Source: Candidatus Pantoea haifensis (GTDB taxonomy: Bacteria; Pseudomonadota; Gammaproteobacteria; Enterobacterales; Enterobacteriaceae). From it: a DNA stretch of 64,000 nt. The position numbers were made by a program, and so were the translations under genes. The notes below the pieces were generated by a model, which saw only the letters and a list, made by a program, of their open reading frames with translations, made no database searches and was not told where the DNA came from. Below are positions 30,521-40,604 of the stretch, piece by piece (position 1 is the stretch's first letter; each line of letters starts with the position of its first letter). The DNA is taken from contig JAGTWN010000004.1 in NCBI GenBank assembly GCA_018842655.1, positions 1,984,001-2,048,000 of the forward strand. The letters are read 5' to 3'.

Positions 30521-31702
30521 TTAACGGGTAATCGCATAAACCTCACCGTCTTTCGACTGAATCAACAGCTTGTCGCTGGCGACGACAGGTTCTGTCTGGA
30601 AGCCCGAGCTGTCCAGTTCCTGCTGCGCAACGAAGCGACCATCTGTTGTGTTCATCCAGTGCAGATAGCCTTCGCTGTCGCCCACTACGATATAACCGTT
30701 GTAGAGAACCGGTGAAGTCAGGTTGCGGTGCAGCAGATCGCTTTGACGCCAGATTGCCACGCCGCCATCAGCATTCAGGGCAATCACACGGTCATCCTGA
30801 TCAACCAGATAGATACGGCCTGCATCCACCAGCAGATCTTTCACGCCGCCAATTTCACGTTTCCACAAAATTTGGCCTGAACGCAGATCCAGTGCGGTTA
30901 AATCACCGTTGTAAGCCAGCGCATAAACTACGCCGTTGACGATAACCGGTGTGGTATCAACATCATTCAAACGATCAATTTCAGTTGCACCGCTTGGCTG
31001 TGAAATGCGTTGCTGCCAAATCAGCTGTCCCTGGTTCAGGATAACGGCGCTGACGCGGCCATTGTCACCACCGACAATCGCGCCGCCAAAAGCGACGGCT
31101 GGCGCAGATTCACCGCGCAGTGACAGCGCAGGCATATCCAGATTGACGCTCCATTTAATGGCGCCGCTGGTTTCATCCAGCCCTTGCAATATGCCGTTAC
31201 TGGTGTGAACCAGCACCAGACCATCGCTCACCACCGGACGTGATAACGCTTCGCCTGCAACCTGAGTTTGCCAGCTGATCTTACCGTCGCTGCTGCTTAA
31301 AGCATAAATCTGACCGCGCTCGCTACCGACATAGAGGTGATCGCCACTCGCAGTCAAACCGCCCGACAGTAAGGCAGAACGATTTTTCGAGAAAAAGCCG
31401 GTTTTCTCCGAGAGATCGACTTTCCATTTTTCACTGCCATCCGCTGCATTCAGCGCCTTCACGATACCGAAACGATCGGCAGCGTAGACAGTGCCATCCT
31501 GCCAGGCTGGATGCAGGTTAGAGTAAAAGTCGCCAACGCCATCACCCACTGATGTGCTCCACGCTTCCTGCGGCGTGAACTGATTTTCGACCTTTGGCAA
31601 CGGGGCCATTTTTACTACATCTTCTTCGCCGCTAAACAGCGAACAACCGCTGAGCAAAGTGACTGAAATCAGCCCCGGCAGCAGGTATTTACGTAATTCC
31701 AT
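30521..31702 (-). CDS. bamB: BamB, outer-membrane assembly lipoprotein
   Basis: BamB is a lipoprotein of the BAM complex, an eight-bladed propeller that binds BamA POTRA domains. The signal peptide ends in the lipobox LLSGC with Cys20. Repeated blade motifs such as GTVYAADRFGIVKALNAADG and DLRSGQILWKREIGG are visible. At 393 aa it matches E. coli (392). It lies 19 bases after yfgM and before der, in the conserved hisS-yfgM-bamB-der order. Confidence 0.97.
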   Translation of the reverse strand: MELRKYLLPGLISVTLLSGCSLFSGEEDVVKMAPLPKVENQFTPQEAWSTSVGDGVGDFYSNLHPAWQDGTVYAADRFGIVKALNAADGSEKWKVDLSEKTGFFSKNRSALLSGGLTASGDHLYVGSERGQIYALSSSDGKISWQTQVAGEALSRPVVSDGLVLVHTSNGILQGLDETSGAIKWSVNLDMPALSLRGESAPAVAFGGAIVGGDNGRVSAVILNQGQLIWQQRISQPSGATEIDRLNDVDTTPVIVNGVVYALAYNGDLTALDLRSGQILWKREIGGVKDLLVDAGRIYLVDQDDRVIALNADGGVAIWRQSDLLHRNLTSPVLYNGYIVVGDSEGYLHWMNTTDGRFVAQQELDSSGFQTEPVVASDKLLIQSKDGEVYAITR

Positions 31703-31721
31703 GCGCTCTCTCTTGACTGGC

Positions 31722-32339
31722 TTAGCTTAAATTATTCATCTTCATCTGCATCATTTGCTTCAATGCTGGCGAGGCGTCAGATTCTACCCCTTTACCCCAT
31801 GCATCGCGTGCGCCCTGCTTGTCGCCTTTGCTCAGCAGTGCTTCACCGCGGATATCGGCCACAATGGCTGTCCAGCCATCACCTTTGACAGCGTCAAGGG
31901 TTTTAAGCGCCGAATCAGCTTGATTTTGTTGCAGTTGAATGCGAGCCAGACGCAGGTTGATGACCGCCTGCAGATTGGCGTCTTTGGTATTTTTCAGGCC
32001 GTTTTGTAGCAACGTGGCGGCTTTATCGAGCTGATTGTTGTCAACATACTGTTTCGCAACATCCATCGATGCCAGCGCACCGTAAGTATTGCTGTTTTCC
32101 GTCGCAAATTTGCTGACAGCTTCCAGCGTCTCTGGCTTATCAGCCTGCATGGCAGTGGTCAGTTGCTGATACTGTGCAGAAACTGCTTTGGTTGAGCTTT
32201 CTTGATGACTCGCCCAGTAACGCCAGCCACCCAGCGCGGCAATGCCGATGACTACGCCGACGGCTAATGCTTTGCCGTTATTGGCAAAAAAGCGACGCAG
32301 CGCATCAACCTGTTCATTTTCATTGCTATAAACTTCCAC
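31722..32339 (-). CDS. yfgM: YfgM, inner-membrane TPR protein of the SecYEG/PpiD chaperone interface
   Basis: One membrane helix (about 24-42) anchors a periplasmic TPR-like domain. E. coli YfgM interacts with PpiD and the Sec translocon and influences periplasmic chaperone traffic. The N-terminus MEVYSNENEQVDALRRFFANN is the family hallmark. The length (205 aa) and its position between hisS and bamB match E. coli. Confidence 0.93.
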   Translation of the reverse strand: MEVYSNENEQVDALRRFFANNGKALAVGVVIGIAALGGWRYWASHQESSTKAVSAQYQQLTTAMQADKPETLEAVSKFATENSNTYGALASMDVAKQYVDNNQLDKAATLLQNGLKNTKDANLQAVINLRLARIQLQQNQADSALKTLDAVKGDGWTAIVADIRGEALLSKGDKQGARDAWGKGVESDASPALKQMMQMKMNNLS

Positions 32340-32378
32340 GCAATCCCTCTCCTTTCAATGGTTGGTGCTGTGACACGC

Positions 32379-33653
32379 TTACTGTAGCAGCGTGCGCAAG
32401 GCAGCAGCAGCCTCAGACTGCGCCAGCGTTTGCTGTTCGCCGCTGCGCAGATCCTTAATGACGACCTGACCAGTTTTCACTTCATCTTCGCCTAATACCA
32501 GCGCGATGCGAGCGCCCCACTTATCAGCGCGTGCGAACTGTTTCTTAAAGTTACCGCCACCAAAGTTGGACATCAGCTTCAGTTCGGGAAGCTCATCACG
32601 CAGCTTTTCAGCCAGTTGCATAGCCGCTGACTGTACGCCCTGCCCCGAAGCGATAACATAGACATCAACATTACGTGTCGGTTCAAATTCTGGATTAACC
32701 GCCTGAACCAGCAGAACCAGACGTTCCATGCCCATTGCAAATCCAACTGCCGGTGTTGGACGACCACCCAGCTGTTCAACCAGGCCATCATAGCGACCAC
32801 CGCCGCATACAGTGCCCTGGGAACCGAGGCTGTCTGTGACCCATTCAATTACCGTGCGGTTGTAGTAATCGAGGCCACGGACCAGGCGTTGGTTCACGGT
32901 ATAGGCGATACCGGCATCATCCAGCAGCGCACACAGGCCGTCAAAATGCGCACGCGATTCATCATCGAGATAATCACCGAGTGTTGGCGCATCGTTTAGT
33001 AATTGCTGAATGTCAGGATTTTTGCTGTCGAGGACGCGCATGGGATTGGTGTACATGCGGCGTTTGCAGTCTTCGTCCAGCCTCTCTTTATGCTGCTCAA
33101 GGAAAGCCACTAATGCGTCGCGATAATGAGCGCGCGCTTCCAGAGATCCAATGGAATTGAGTTCGAGGCGAACATGATCAGCGATGCCCAACGCTTTCCA
33201 CCAGCGTGCGTTAAGCATGATTAATTCAGCGTCAATATCTGGCCCTTGCAGACCAAAGACTTCAACACCCATCTGATGGAACTGACGGTAGCGGCCTTTT
33301 TGTGGGCGCTCGTAACGGAACATCGGTCCCATGTACCACAAACGCTGCTCCTGGTTGTAGAGCAAGCCGTGTTCAATACCCGCACGCACACAGCCCGCCG
33401 TACCTTCAGGGCGCAGCGTCAGGCTTTCACCGTTGCGGTCATCAAAGGTGTACATCTCTTTTTCAACCACATCGGTGACTTCACCAATGGCGCGCTTGAA
33501 TAGCGGGGTCTGTTCCACAAGCGGCATACGAATTTCGCTATAGCCGTAGCTGGCCAGAACCTGCTTCAGAGTATTTTCAATCCGTTGCCAGATGGCTGTA
33601 TCCGCAGGCAGATAATCGTTCATCCCGCGAATAGCTTGAATATTCTTCGCCAC
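32379..33653 (-). CDS. hisS: HisS, histidyl-tRNA synthetase
   Basis: HisS charges tRNA-His. Class II motif 2 ([17 protein letters not shown]) and the histidine-binding [15 protein letters not shown] are present, and motif 3 lies in [11 protein letters not shown]. The 424-aa length equals E. coli. It follows ispG after a hairpin terminator that also contains a possible hisS promoter (GGTATGATG on the minus strand). Confidence 0.97.
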   Translation of the reverse strand: MAKNIQAIRGMNDYLPADTAIWQRIENTLKQVLASYGYSEIRMPLVEQTPLFKRAIGEVTDVVEKEMYTFDDRNGESLTLRPEGTAGCVRAGIEHGLLYNQEQRLWYMGPMFRYERPQKGRYRQFHQMGVEVFGLQGPDIDAELIMLNARWWKALGIADHVRLELNSIGSLEARAHYRDALVAFLEQHKERLDEDCKRRMYTNPMRVLDSKNPDIQQLLNDAPTLGDYLDDESRAHFDGLCALLDDAGIAYTVNQRLVRGLDYYNRTVIEWVTDSLGSQGTVCGGGRYDGLVEQLGGRPTPAVGFAMGMERLVLLVQAVNPEFEPTRNVDVYVIASGQGVQSAAMQLAEKLRDELPELKLMSNFGGGNFKKQFARADKWGARIALVLGEDEVKTGQVVIKDLRSGEQQTLAQSEAAAALRTLLQ

Positions 33654-33671
33654 GTTAGAATCTCTTAATGC

Positions 33672-33721
33672 AAAAAAACCTGTCCGGCATCATACCTTAT
33701 GAGGATGAAACCGCACAGGTT
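33672..33721 (-). terminator. Terminator between ispG and hisS
   Basis: On the minus strand AACCTGTGCGG pairs with CCGGACAGGTT (one mismatch) across a 23-base loop and is followed by seven T. A second small 17-base palindrome (33736-33752) sits directly after the ispG stop. Confidence 0.6.
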
Positions 33722-33756
33722 CAGCTAAAAGTCACGTGCGCAGACTGCGCACGCCA

Positions 33757-34878
33757 TTATTTTTCCAGATGCTGCACATCGATGCGGCGGTTTGCGTCGA
33801 GCATCGACGCCTTGGCACGAATACGCGCTTCCAGCTGATCAATCATGTCATTATTGTCGAGACGATCGCGCTGACGCACGCCATCTTCGTAAAAACCGCT
33901 CTTTTTATTACCGCCAGTCACGCCAAGCGTAGAAATGGTGGCTTCACCCGGACCATTTACCACGCAGCCAATAATGGAGACATCCATTGGGGTGATAATA
34001 TCTTCCAGACGCTGTTCCAGCGCATTGACCGTACCGATGACGTCAAATTCCTGACGCGAACAGGTAGGACAGGCAATGAAGTTGATGCCACGGGAACGGA
34101 TACGCAGTGATTTCAGTATATCGAAACCCACTTTCACCTCTTCAACCGGATCGGCTGCCAGTGAAATACGCAGCGTGTCGCCAATACCTTCAGACAGCAA
34201 CAGCCCCAGGCCAATCGCCGACTTTACCGCTCCGGCGCGTGCGCCACCCGCTTCGGTAATGCCAAGATGCAGCGGCTGCTCAATTTGTTTTGCCAGCAAG
34301 CGATAGGATTCCACCGCCAGAAAAACATCCGACGCTTTTACACTGACTTTAAACTGATCGAAGTTGAGGCGATCGAGGTGGTCAACGTGACGCATCGCTG
34401 ACTCCAGCAGCGCCTGCGGCGTTGGTTCGCCATATTTTTCCTGCAGATCTTTTTCCAGCGAACCGGCATTTACACCGATGCGGATCGGAATATTGTTGTC
34501 GCGTGCACAGTCAACAACCATGCGGATGCGCTCGTTGTTGCCGATATTGCCGGGATTGATACGCAGGCAATCGACGCCATATTCAGCGACTTTTAACGCA
34601 ATGCGATAGTCGAAATGAATATCGGCCACCAGTGGCACGTTGACCTGCTGTTTGATCAGTTTGAATGCCTCAGCGGCATCCATGGTTGGCACAGAGACGC
34701 GAACAATGTCGACGCCTACGCGCTCAAGGGCTTTGATTTGATTGACTGTCGCCGCCACATCGGTGGTGCGGGTGTTGGTCATCGACTGGACGGCAATAGG
34801 CGCACCGTCGCCGACTGGCACCTTGCCGACGTAAATACGTTTAGATTTACGACGGATAATGGGTGCTTCGTTATGCAT
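33757..34878 (-). CDS. ispG: IspG, HMBPP synthase (MEP pathway)
   Basis: IspG reductively converts MEcPP to HMBPP in isoprenoid synthesis using a 4Fe-4S cluster. Cluster Cys residues are in [13 protein letters not shown] and [12 protein letters not shown]. The ATG at 34878 ([12 protein letters not shown]) has GGAGAAG upstream and gives 373 aa, one more than E. coli. The extra residue is probably in [12 protein letters not shown]. As an Fe-S enzyme in a strain with a reduced isc locus, it would have to be matured by another route. Confidence 0.96.
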   Translation of the reverse strand: MHNEAPIIRRKSKRIYVGKVPVGDGAPIAVQSMTNTRTTDVAATVNQIKALERVGVDIVRVSVPTMDAAEAFKLIKQQVNVPLVADIHFDYRIALKVAEYGVDCLRINPGNIGNNERIRMVVDCARDNNIPIRIGVNAGSLEKDLQEKYGEPTPQALLESAMRHVDHLDRLNFDQFKVSVKASDVFLAVESYRLLAKQIEQPLHLGITEAGGARAGAVKSAIGLGLLLSEGIGDTLRISLAADPVEEVKVGFDILKSLRIRSRGINFIACPTCSRQEFDVIGTVNALEQRLEDIITPMDVSIIGCVVNGPGEATISTLGVTGGNKKSGFYEDGVRQRDRLDNNDMIDQLEARIRAKASMLDANRRIDVQHLEK

Positions 34879-34914
34879 AGTTCTTCTCCACAATTGCCCG
34901 TACGCGATACGCTG

Positions 34915-35940
34915 TTATTGCGCACCTAATGTCAGGCGAGCAACCTGGTTATTACGGATAAATCGACTTAAATCAACTGGCTGGTTCTGATATTGCACCT
35001 GAACTGCGGATGGCGCGCCAATTTTCAGACGATAAGGCGCGGTGCCAGCCAGGCTGAGTTTACCACCACTACGTTGCAATCCGCTGAACAGTTTTTTACC
35101 GGTTGCATCGGTAACTTCTAACCAGCAATCGGCACTGAAGGTCATGACAACCGCGTTGGGATCGGTTGCTGGCTCACTCACCGCCGCCGCGCCAACCGGC
35201 ATTTGCGGGCTGGTCGCAGCAGGGGCTGCGGCGTTGTTTAGCGGTACCTGGCTGGGCGAAACCACTGCATTATCACTGCCAGGCTGCGCGGATGTGGCGG
35301 CAGTATCGGTGTTGGCCGGGGCCGGGGCTGTTGCCGTTGGCTCGCTGGCAGCATTGTTATCAATTGCAACGGGCGTACTGGTGTTGGTGTTGCTTTCATC
35401 AGGCGCAGCAGGCGTAACCGGCTCGTCAGACGTCCCCTCGCCTGCCGTTTCACCCAGTGGGATAGACTGGCTGTTGTCACCGTTGCTGCCGTTCTGATCG
35501 GCCATACTCACCAGTTCGTCCTGCGACGCTTTATGGTTTTGCCACCACCATGCGCCTGTCAGACCGACCACAACAAACAGCACCAGCCAGGTGAAAATCA
35601 TTAACCAGCCGTCTCGCTTTTTGCGGCGCTTACCCAGCGAGAAACTTTGCATCGGTTCGATTTTTGCTGCACGCACCGGCGTTTGTTTTGCCATCATGGG
35701 CAACAATTCCTCTTCAGGAATGTGCACCAGACGTGCGTAAGAGCGAATGTAGCCGCGCAAGAACGTCGAGGCCAGATCAGCAGGTTGCTTATCTTCCTCA
35801 ATATCTCGCACGGTAGTAAGTTTCAGACACAGGCGCTCAGCGACATGCTGTTGCGTCAACCCTAACTGCTCACGGGCCAGACGCAGGCGTTCACCTGTTG
35901 AATGTACTGCAGAGTTTTCTTGAGTGGCTTCAGTATTCAT
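34915..35940 (-). CDS. rodZ: RodZ, MreB-associated cell-shape protein
   Basis: RodZ links MreB to the elongasome. A cytoplasmic HTH domain (about 15-85, [20 protein letters not shown]) is followed by a basic region, a membrane helix at 111-133, a low-complexity Thr/Ala/Pro/Asn linker (about 140-250) and a C-terminal periplasmic beta domain with [17 protein letters not shown]. It has 341 aa. The start overlaps the pilW end by 11 bases, implying coupling. Confidence 0.94.
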   Translation of the reverse strand: MNTEATQENSAVHSTGERLRLAREQLGLTQQHVAERLCLKLTTVRDIEEDKQPADLASTFLRGYIRSYARLVHIPEEELLPMMAKQTPVRAAKIEPMQSFSLGKRRKKRDGWLMIFTWLVLFVVVGLTGAWWWQNHKASQDELVSMADQNGSNGDNSQSIPLGETAGEGTSDEPVTPAAPDESNTNTSTPVAIDNNAASEPTATAPAPANTDTAATSAQPGSDNAVVSPSQVPLNNAAAPAATSPQMPVGAAAVSEPATDPNAVVMTFSADCWLEVTDATGKKLFSGLQRSGGKLSLAGTAPYRLKIGAPSAVQVQYQNQPVDLSRFIRNNQVARLTLGAQ

Positions 35941-36664
35941 TAGCTAAATAACGCTGGTACTGTATCGATTGTGGAAAACGTCGCGCTAACTGGTCGCCAT
36001 AACGATGAATATCTGCGGCATTTCCCTGTTGCGCGGCGAAACGTATGTGTAACGCCAGACTGCGTGCCGTTTCAGGCAGTCGTTGCTGGTAAATCTCTAA
36101 CAATAATGGCGCGTTAACCTGTTGCTGTGCTTCCATCAGCCTTTCAGCTTCAGCTAACAGAGCCTCTCCTTTGCCGCGGTCCGCATCCAGCGCGTGCAGC
36201 AAGGCTGAACGTGCCGCTTCTTTGTCACCTGCCTGCAGATAACAGTAACCCGACAGTTCAAGTGCCTCTGTGCGGGCGTCGCCTTCCGGTGCATCCATTG
36301 CCCGTTTAAACTGTTGATGCGCTTCGTCATACTGCCCTAAAGCGCAAAGAAACGCACCGTAATTGTTAGCGACATAACCATTCTTTGGGGCCAGCCGCTG
36401 CGCCTGTGACAAATGTTCGACGGAAGCGGCCAAATTTTCCTGCTGCTGCGCCAGCCGCGCCAGTGCAAGAGGTATACGGTAATCACGCGGTGCGACAGCT
36501 TGTGCACGCAGGAGATTACGCTGCGCGGCAGCGTAATCCCCTGCCGCTAAATAGTGCATACCTAACTGTAGACGCACTTCGGCTGAACGAAAGTGCGGCG
36601 CGTCACTGACACAACCGCTTACAACAAACAAGGCCAGCAAAGCCGCCAGTAATCCTTTACTCAT
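35930..36664 (-). CDS. pilW: PilW/PilF-type TPR lipoprotein
   Basis: This TPR lipoprotein family stabilises type IV pilus secretin in other gamma-proteobacteria. The signal peptide ends in FVVSGC, giving a lipidated Cys near 19. TPR units include [20 protein letters not shown] and [21 protein letters not shown] choose the ATG at 36664, with GGGA about 7 bases upstream; ATGs at 36670 and 36691 are alternatives. Its site between rlmN and rodZ is conserved in many gamma-proteobacteria. No pilus genes are adjacent, so its role here is open. Confidence 0.85.
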   Translation of the reverse strand: MSKGLLAALLALFVVSGCVSDAPHFRSAEVRLQLGMHYLAAGDYAAAQRNLLRAQAVAPRDYRIPLALARLAQQQENLAASVEHLSQAQRLAPKNGYVANNYGAFLCALGQYDEAHQQFKRAMDAPEGDARTEALELSGYCYLQAGDKEAARSALLHALDADRGKGEALLAEAERLMEAQQQVNAPLLLEIYQQRLPETARSLALHIRFAAQQGNAADIHRYGDQLARRFPQSIQYQRYLANEY

Positions 36665-36755
36665 GTTCATTCCCGTCCGTATGGCGCTCAATCACAGCAG
36701 CCTGCCACGCGCCGTCCGAACGGGAAATGCTCTCTGTCAGGCTTTCAGAGCGCCT

Positions 36756-37913
36756 TCACAGATATTGGCTCACCTGCCATTTTTTCTTCATGGTGCGCTT
36801 GGTACGGTCAATCACATCTCCGGCAAGCTGACCACAGGCGGCATCAATATCGTCGCCACGGGTTTTACGCACAATGGTGGTAAAGCCGTAATCCATCAAC
36901 ACCTTGGAGAAACGATCGACCCGGCTGTTAGAGCTGCGGCCATAGGGCGCACCCGGGAAGGGGTTCCACGGAATCAGGTTGATTTTGCATGGCGTATTTT
37001 TCAGCAACTCTGCCAGCTGATGCGCATCGTCCGTGCTGTCATTAACATGATCTAACAACACATACTCAATGGTGACACGTCCCTGATTGGCGTTGGATTT
37101 CTCCATGTAGCGTTTAACTGCCGCCAGGAACATCTCAATGTTGTACTTTTTATTGATCGGTACGATCTCATCGCGCAGCTTGTCATTGGGCGCGTGCAAT
37201 GAAATGGCCAGCGCCACGTCAATCATATCGCCCAGCTTATCCAGTGCCGGGACCACGCCTGAGGTCGACAGCGTCACGCGACGCTTCGACAGACCAAAAC
37301 CGAAGTCGTCCAGCATGATTTCCATCGCTGGCACCACGTTATTCAGATTAAGCAGCGGTTCACCCATGCCCATCATCACCACGTTGGTGATAGGACGCTG
37401 GCCGGTGACTTTTGCTGCACCGATAATTTTCGCCGCACGCCAGACCTGGCCGATGATCTCGGAAACACGCAGGTTGCGGTTAAAGCCCTGCTGGGCAGTC
37501 GAACAGAATTTACATTCCAGCGCACATCCCACCTGGGAAGAGACACACAGCGTAGCGCGGTCGTTTTCAGGGATATAAACGGTTTCGACCAACTGGTCAC
37601 CCACGCGAATCGCCCATTTAATGGTGCCATCAGCGGAGCGCATCTCTTCTGCTACTTCCGGCGCACGGATTTCAGTGAGTTGCATCAGCTTGGTGCGCAG
37701 CTTTTTGTTGATGTCGGTCATCTGCTCGAAATCATCGCAGCAGTAATGATACATCCACTTCATCACCTGATCGGCACGGAAAGGCTTTTCGCCAAGCGAA
37801 ACAAAGAATTCGCGCATCTGCTGACGATTAAGATCCAGCAGGTTAATTTTTTGGCTTTTTGGGGAAACGGCAATGGGGGATGCGGACGATAGCGTCACAA
37901 TCTGTTCGGACAT
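36756..37913 (-). CDS. rlmN: RlmN, dual-specificity 23S rRNA/tRNA m2A methyltransferase
   Basis: RlmN is a radical-SAM enzyme that methylates A2503 of 23S rRNA and A37 of some tRNAs. The 4Fe-4S motif CALECKFC places Cys at 130, 134 and 137. The methylation Cys lies near the C-terminus in [10 protein letters not shown]. It has 385 aa, slightly longer than usual because of an extended N-terminus ([20 protein letters not shown]), a feature also seen in related species. Confidence 0.95.
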   Translation of the reverse strand: MSEQIVTLSSASPIAVSPKSQKINLLDLNRQQMREFFVSLGEKPFRADQVMKWMYHYCCDDFEQMTDINKKLRTKLMQLTEIRAPEVAEEMRSADGTIKWAIRVGDQLVETVYIPENDRATLCVSSQVGCALECKFCSTAQQGFNRNLRVSEIIGQVWRAAKIIGAAKVTGQRPITNVVMMGMGEPLLNLNNVVPAMEIMLDDFGFGLSKRRVTLSTSGVVPALDKLGDMIDVALAISLHAPNDKLRDEIVPINKKYNIEMFLAAVKRYMEKSNANQGRVTIEYVLLDHVNDSTDDAHQLAELLKNTPCKINLIPWNPFPGAPYGRSSNSRVDRFSKVLMDYGFTTIVRKTRGDDIDAACGQLAGDVIDRTKRTMKKKWQVSQYL

Positions 37914-37960
37914 AATGTTCTCTGGCCTCGTTGTTACACGTTATGGCACTAATCAGGAAA

Positions 37961-38006
37961 AGATAAAAATTTGCGCCCTCACTAAGCATGCTCAATGAGG
38001 GCGCAA
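37961..38006 (-). terminator. Terminator after ndk
   Basis: On the minus strand an 11-bp perfect stem TTGCGCCCTCA/TGAGGGCGCAA with a 14-base loop is followed by ATTTTTATC. It separates ndk from rlmN. Confidence 0.8.
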
Positions 38007-38098
38007 TATTGTACAACATCTGCAGCCTGATGCCAGGCGGGATCGGACTCCCTTAAGCAGATTTTTGTAAAGCCAGCTCTCTGTTTATCGCAAAGCGA

Positions 38099-38530
38099 TT
38101 AACGAGTGCGTGGGCAAATCTCGTTTTCGCCGAAAAAGTAAGCGATTTCGCGTGCCGCAGATTCTGCAGAATCAGAACCGTGGGTAGCGTTTTCAGTGAA
38201 GCTGTCTGCATAATCAGCACGCAGCGTACCCGCCAGTGCGTTTGCTGGGTTAGTTGCACCCATCAGATCGCGGTGACGCTGAACAGCGTTTTCGCCTTCC
38301 AGTACAGAAACAACAACCGGACCAGAAGTCATGAATTCAACCAGGCCGTCAAAGAACGGTTTGCCCTGGTGCTCAGCGTAAAAACCTTCAGCCTGCTCTT
38401 TGCTCAGCTGCAGCATTTTCGCGCCAACGATTTTAAAGCCTGCGCTTTCAAAACGATTGTAGATTGCACCGATTACATTTTTAGCGACGGCGTTTGGCTT
38501 GATGATAGAAAAAGTACGTTCGATTGCCAT
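38099..38530 (-). CDS. ndk: Ndk, nucleoside diphosphate kinase
   Basis: Ndk equilibrates nucleoside tri- and diphosphates by a phospho-His intermediate. The active His is at 117 in [12 protein letters not shown]. The 143-aa length equals E. coli. In E. coli pbpC and yfhM lie between ndk and sseA; here they are missing. Confidence 0.97.
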   Translation of the reverse strand: MAIERTFSIIKPNAVAKNVIGAIYNRFESAGFKIVGAKMLQLSKEQAEGFYAEHQGKPFFDGLVEFMTSGPVVVSVLEGENAVQRHRDLMGATNPANALAGTLRADYADSFTENATHGSDSAESAAREIAYFFGENEICPRTR

Positions 38531-38920
38531 GATGACCTCTGTCTTAATTCCTGAAGAAACCGGGGACGCGCGCCCCGGCTAAGAAACGGCGCCGATTATA
38601 GGGGGTGAGCCAACGCTTGCCTATCAGAGATCCAATAATTTATTGAAAAATATTGATCTCTGTCGAAGCAATGGGTCACTAACTGTGCAACAGCTTTGCA
38701 TAATGACAGTGAAGCGCCTCCACCATTGAGCCAGCCCCAGGGTAGCCCCCTGCCGCCATTGCGTCCCTACTCTGCCAGCCCACCGTCGAAAATCCAAAAA
38801 AGTATGTGATTAACGCAGCGCGATTTCACATCAACGCTGCTATTTAATCAACGCTTTCCCTTGAGCTGGCCTGCTTATTGCCGGAAACTGAACCTCCTTA
38901 AAACCTGAGAAGAGGTTGCT
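38531..38920. other. Intergenic region between ndk and sseA
   Basis: These 390 bases lie where E. coli has pbpC and yfhM. I see no coding sequence and no clear remnant of either gene. There is a GC-rich stretch (about 38710-38790), and a GCAGCG/CGCTGC inverted repeat at about 38816-38841 close to the sseA promoter area. A small RNA cannot be excluded but is not supported. Confidence 0.4.
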
Positions 38921-39760
38921 ATGACAGCCATTTTTGTCTCCGCTGACTGGTTGAATGAACACTACACCGAGGAAACCTTGCAGGTGCTGGATGCACGGAT
39001 GTTGCCGCCCGGCCAGGAAGCGGTACGGGATATCAATGCCGAATATCTGGCTGGCCACTTACCGAATGCCGCTTTTTTCAATATCGAAGCACTCTCCGAT
39101 CACACCAGTCCTTATCCACACATGATGCCGCGTGCCGAAGGTTTTTCCGTCGCGATGCGTGAACTGGGCGTGAGCAGTGATAAACATCTGGTGGTGTACG
39201 ATGAAGGCAACCTGTTCTCGGCACCGCGCGCATGGTGGATGCTGCGCGCCTTTGGCGTAGAACGCGTCTCTATCCTGGCTGGTGGGCTACAAGGCTGGAA
39301 AAGCGCCGGTTTTTCACTGGAGACCGGCCCGGTTACGCTGCCCGAAGGAGAATTTGACGCCGTTTATGATGAGAGTCAGGTTAAGCGTCTTAACGATGTG
39401 CTGTTAATTAGCCATGAAGGCGGCGCTCAAATCGTCGATGCGCGTGCCGCTAATCGTTTCAATGCCGAAGTGGATGAGCCACGCCCGGGTCTGCATCGCG
39501 GCCATATTCCTCGTAGTGTTAATCTGCCCTGGAATGATCTGGTGATTAATGGTGAGTTAAAACCTGAGGCTGAGTTACGCGCGCTGTTTGCTAAAGCTGG
39601 CGTAGATATTGAAAAACCGGTGGTGGCCAGCTGTGGTTCTGGCGTAACGGCCGTAGTGCTGATTTTGGCGCTCACCGTGCTGGGTGCGCGCAACGTCACG
39701 CTTTATGACGGTTCATGGGGCGAATGGGGCAGCCGCGACGATTTACCGATTGAGAAATAA
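38921..39760 (+). CDS. sseA: SseA, 3-mercaptopyruvate sulfurtransferase
   Basis: SseA moves sulfur from 3-mercaptopyruvate to thiophilic acceptors such as cyanide. Two rhodanese domains are present; the second holds the catalytic loop CGSGVTA (Cys near 237), which is typical of mercaptopyruvate rather than thiosulfate enzymes. It has 279 aa. AGAGG lies upstream of the ATG. It is convergent with sseB. Confidence 0.95.
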   Translation: MTAIFVSADWLNEHYTEETLQVLDARMLPPGQEAVRDINAEYLAGHLPNAAFFNIEALSDHTSPYPHMMPRAEGFSVAMRELGVSSDKHLVVYDEGNLFSAPRAWWMLRAFGVERVSILAGGLQGWKSAGFSLETGPVTLPEGEFDAVYDESQVKRLNDVLLISHEGGAQIVDARAANRFNAEVDEPRPGLHRGHIPRSVNLPWNDLVINGELKPEAELRALFAKAGVDIEKPVVASCGSGVTAVVLILALTVLGARNVTLYDGSWGEWGSRDDLPIEK

Positions 39761-39763
39761 AAA

Positions 39764-39790
39764 GGGTGCGGCATCAAAGCCGCACTTTTT
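39764..39790. terminator. Bidirectional terminator between sseA and sseB
   Basis: A 7-bp stem GTGCGGC/GCCGCAC with a 6-base loop is followed by TTTTT on the plus strand. On the minus strand CC and then TTTTT follow. It overlaps the sseB stop region. Confidence 0.8.
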
Positions 39791-40554
39791 CAGAGAATGC
39801 GCTGACTGCCTTTGAAGTCGCGCAGGAAGCTGCCCCAGCGACGTTCATAAAACGGCGTGATATGCGCGGTGAAGAAATGGCTGATGCCGCGATCTTCAGG
39901 GGTAACTTCGCAAATATCGATTGGTGCATCATCGGGCAAGGTATCTGTTGCGACACTGCCCGCCGCCTGAATAATTTCATCAAGGTTGCTGTCAGCTTCA
40001 ATACCAATCAGCAGGTTCGGCTCTTCATCTGCATTTTCGCGAATGCTGGCAACAAACGCGCGCCGCACCTGCTTGTACTTACTGAACAGTTGCGTCAGTG
40101 AATCAATCATCTGCGCAGGCGGCTCGGCGACTTCCGATAGCAGCAGTGCATGCCCGCCTTCCAGCACCGTTTGCTGACTCAGTGCACTGCCCTGTTCACC
40201 CAGCAGATGGCTGATTTCAGCCGCTGAAAACTCTTTACCGGTTGGCAGTTTTGGGTTGAGAAACAGCGTTTCGCCCCGGGTTATTTCAAACAGCGTGCGC
40301 ACCGGCAAACGCAAATAAGCCTGCTCATCGCTAATCGCTTCACTCATCGCCTGTTCTGACGTGAAAAACGGAATAACACTGCTGCCATCACTTTTTTCCC
40401 AGTGCTGCAAATCAACAGGCGTGGTGGCGTCCAGTTGCTGCGCGCTGCTTTCACCTGGCACCCAGGCATCAGAGGCTAACAGCAACTGAAAAAACTCTGG
40501 CCGATGCGCAGGCTCAGTTGCCGCCAGCACGAGTACCTCTTCAAGACGGTTCAT
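39790..40554 (-). CDS. sseB: SseB, enhanced serine sensitivity protein
   Basis: The 254-aa soluble protein matches the E. coli SseB family: N-terminal MNRLEEVLVLAATEPAHRPE, central TLFEITRGETLFLNPKLPTGKEF, and C-terminal FYERRWGSFLRDFKGSQRIL. Overexpression affects serine sensitivity in E. coli; the biochemical role is unknown. It is distinct from the Salmonella SPI-2 protein of the same name. It follows pepB on the same strand after 50 bases. Confidence 0.9.
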   Translation of the reverse strand: MNRLEEVLVLAATEPAHRPEFFQLLLASDAWVPGESSAQQLDATTPVDLQHWEKSDGSSVIPFFTSEQAMSEAISDEQAYLRLPVRTLFEITRGETLFLNPKLPTGKEFSAAEISHLLGEQGSALSQQTVLEGGHALLLSEVAEPPAQMIDSLTQLFSKYKQVRRAFVASIRENADEEPNLLIGIEADSNLDEIIQAAGSVATDTLPDDAPIDICEVTPEDRGISHFFTAHITPFYERRWGSFLRDFKGSQRIL

Positions 40555-40604
40555 AATTTACTCTCAGGAAAAGCGGCGGCCTGTAAACCGCCACCGGGAT
40601 CGAT

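Noticed and set aside
38600-38900. A RyfA-like small RNA upstream of sseA
   Set aside because: I could not identify a promoter-terminator pair or any sequence I recognise; position alone is not enough.
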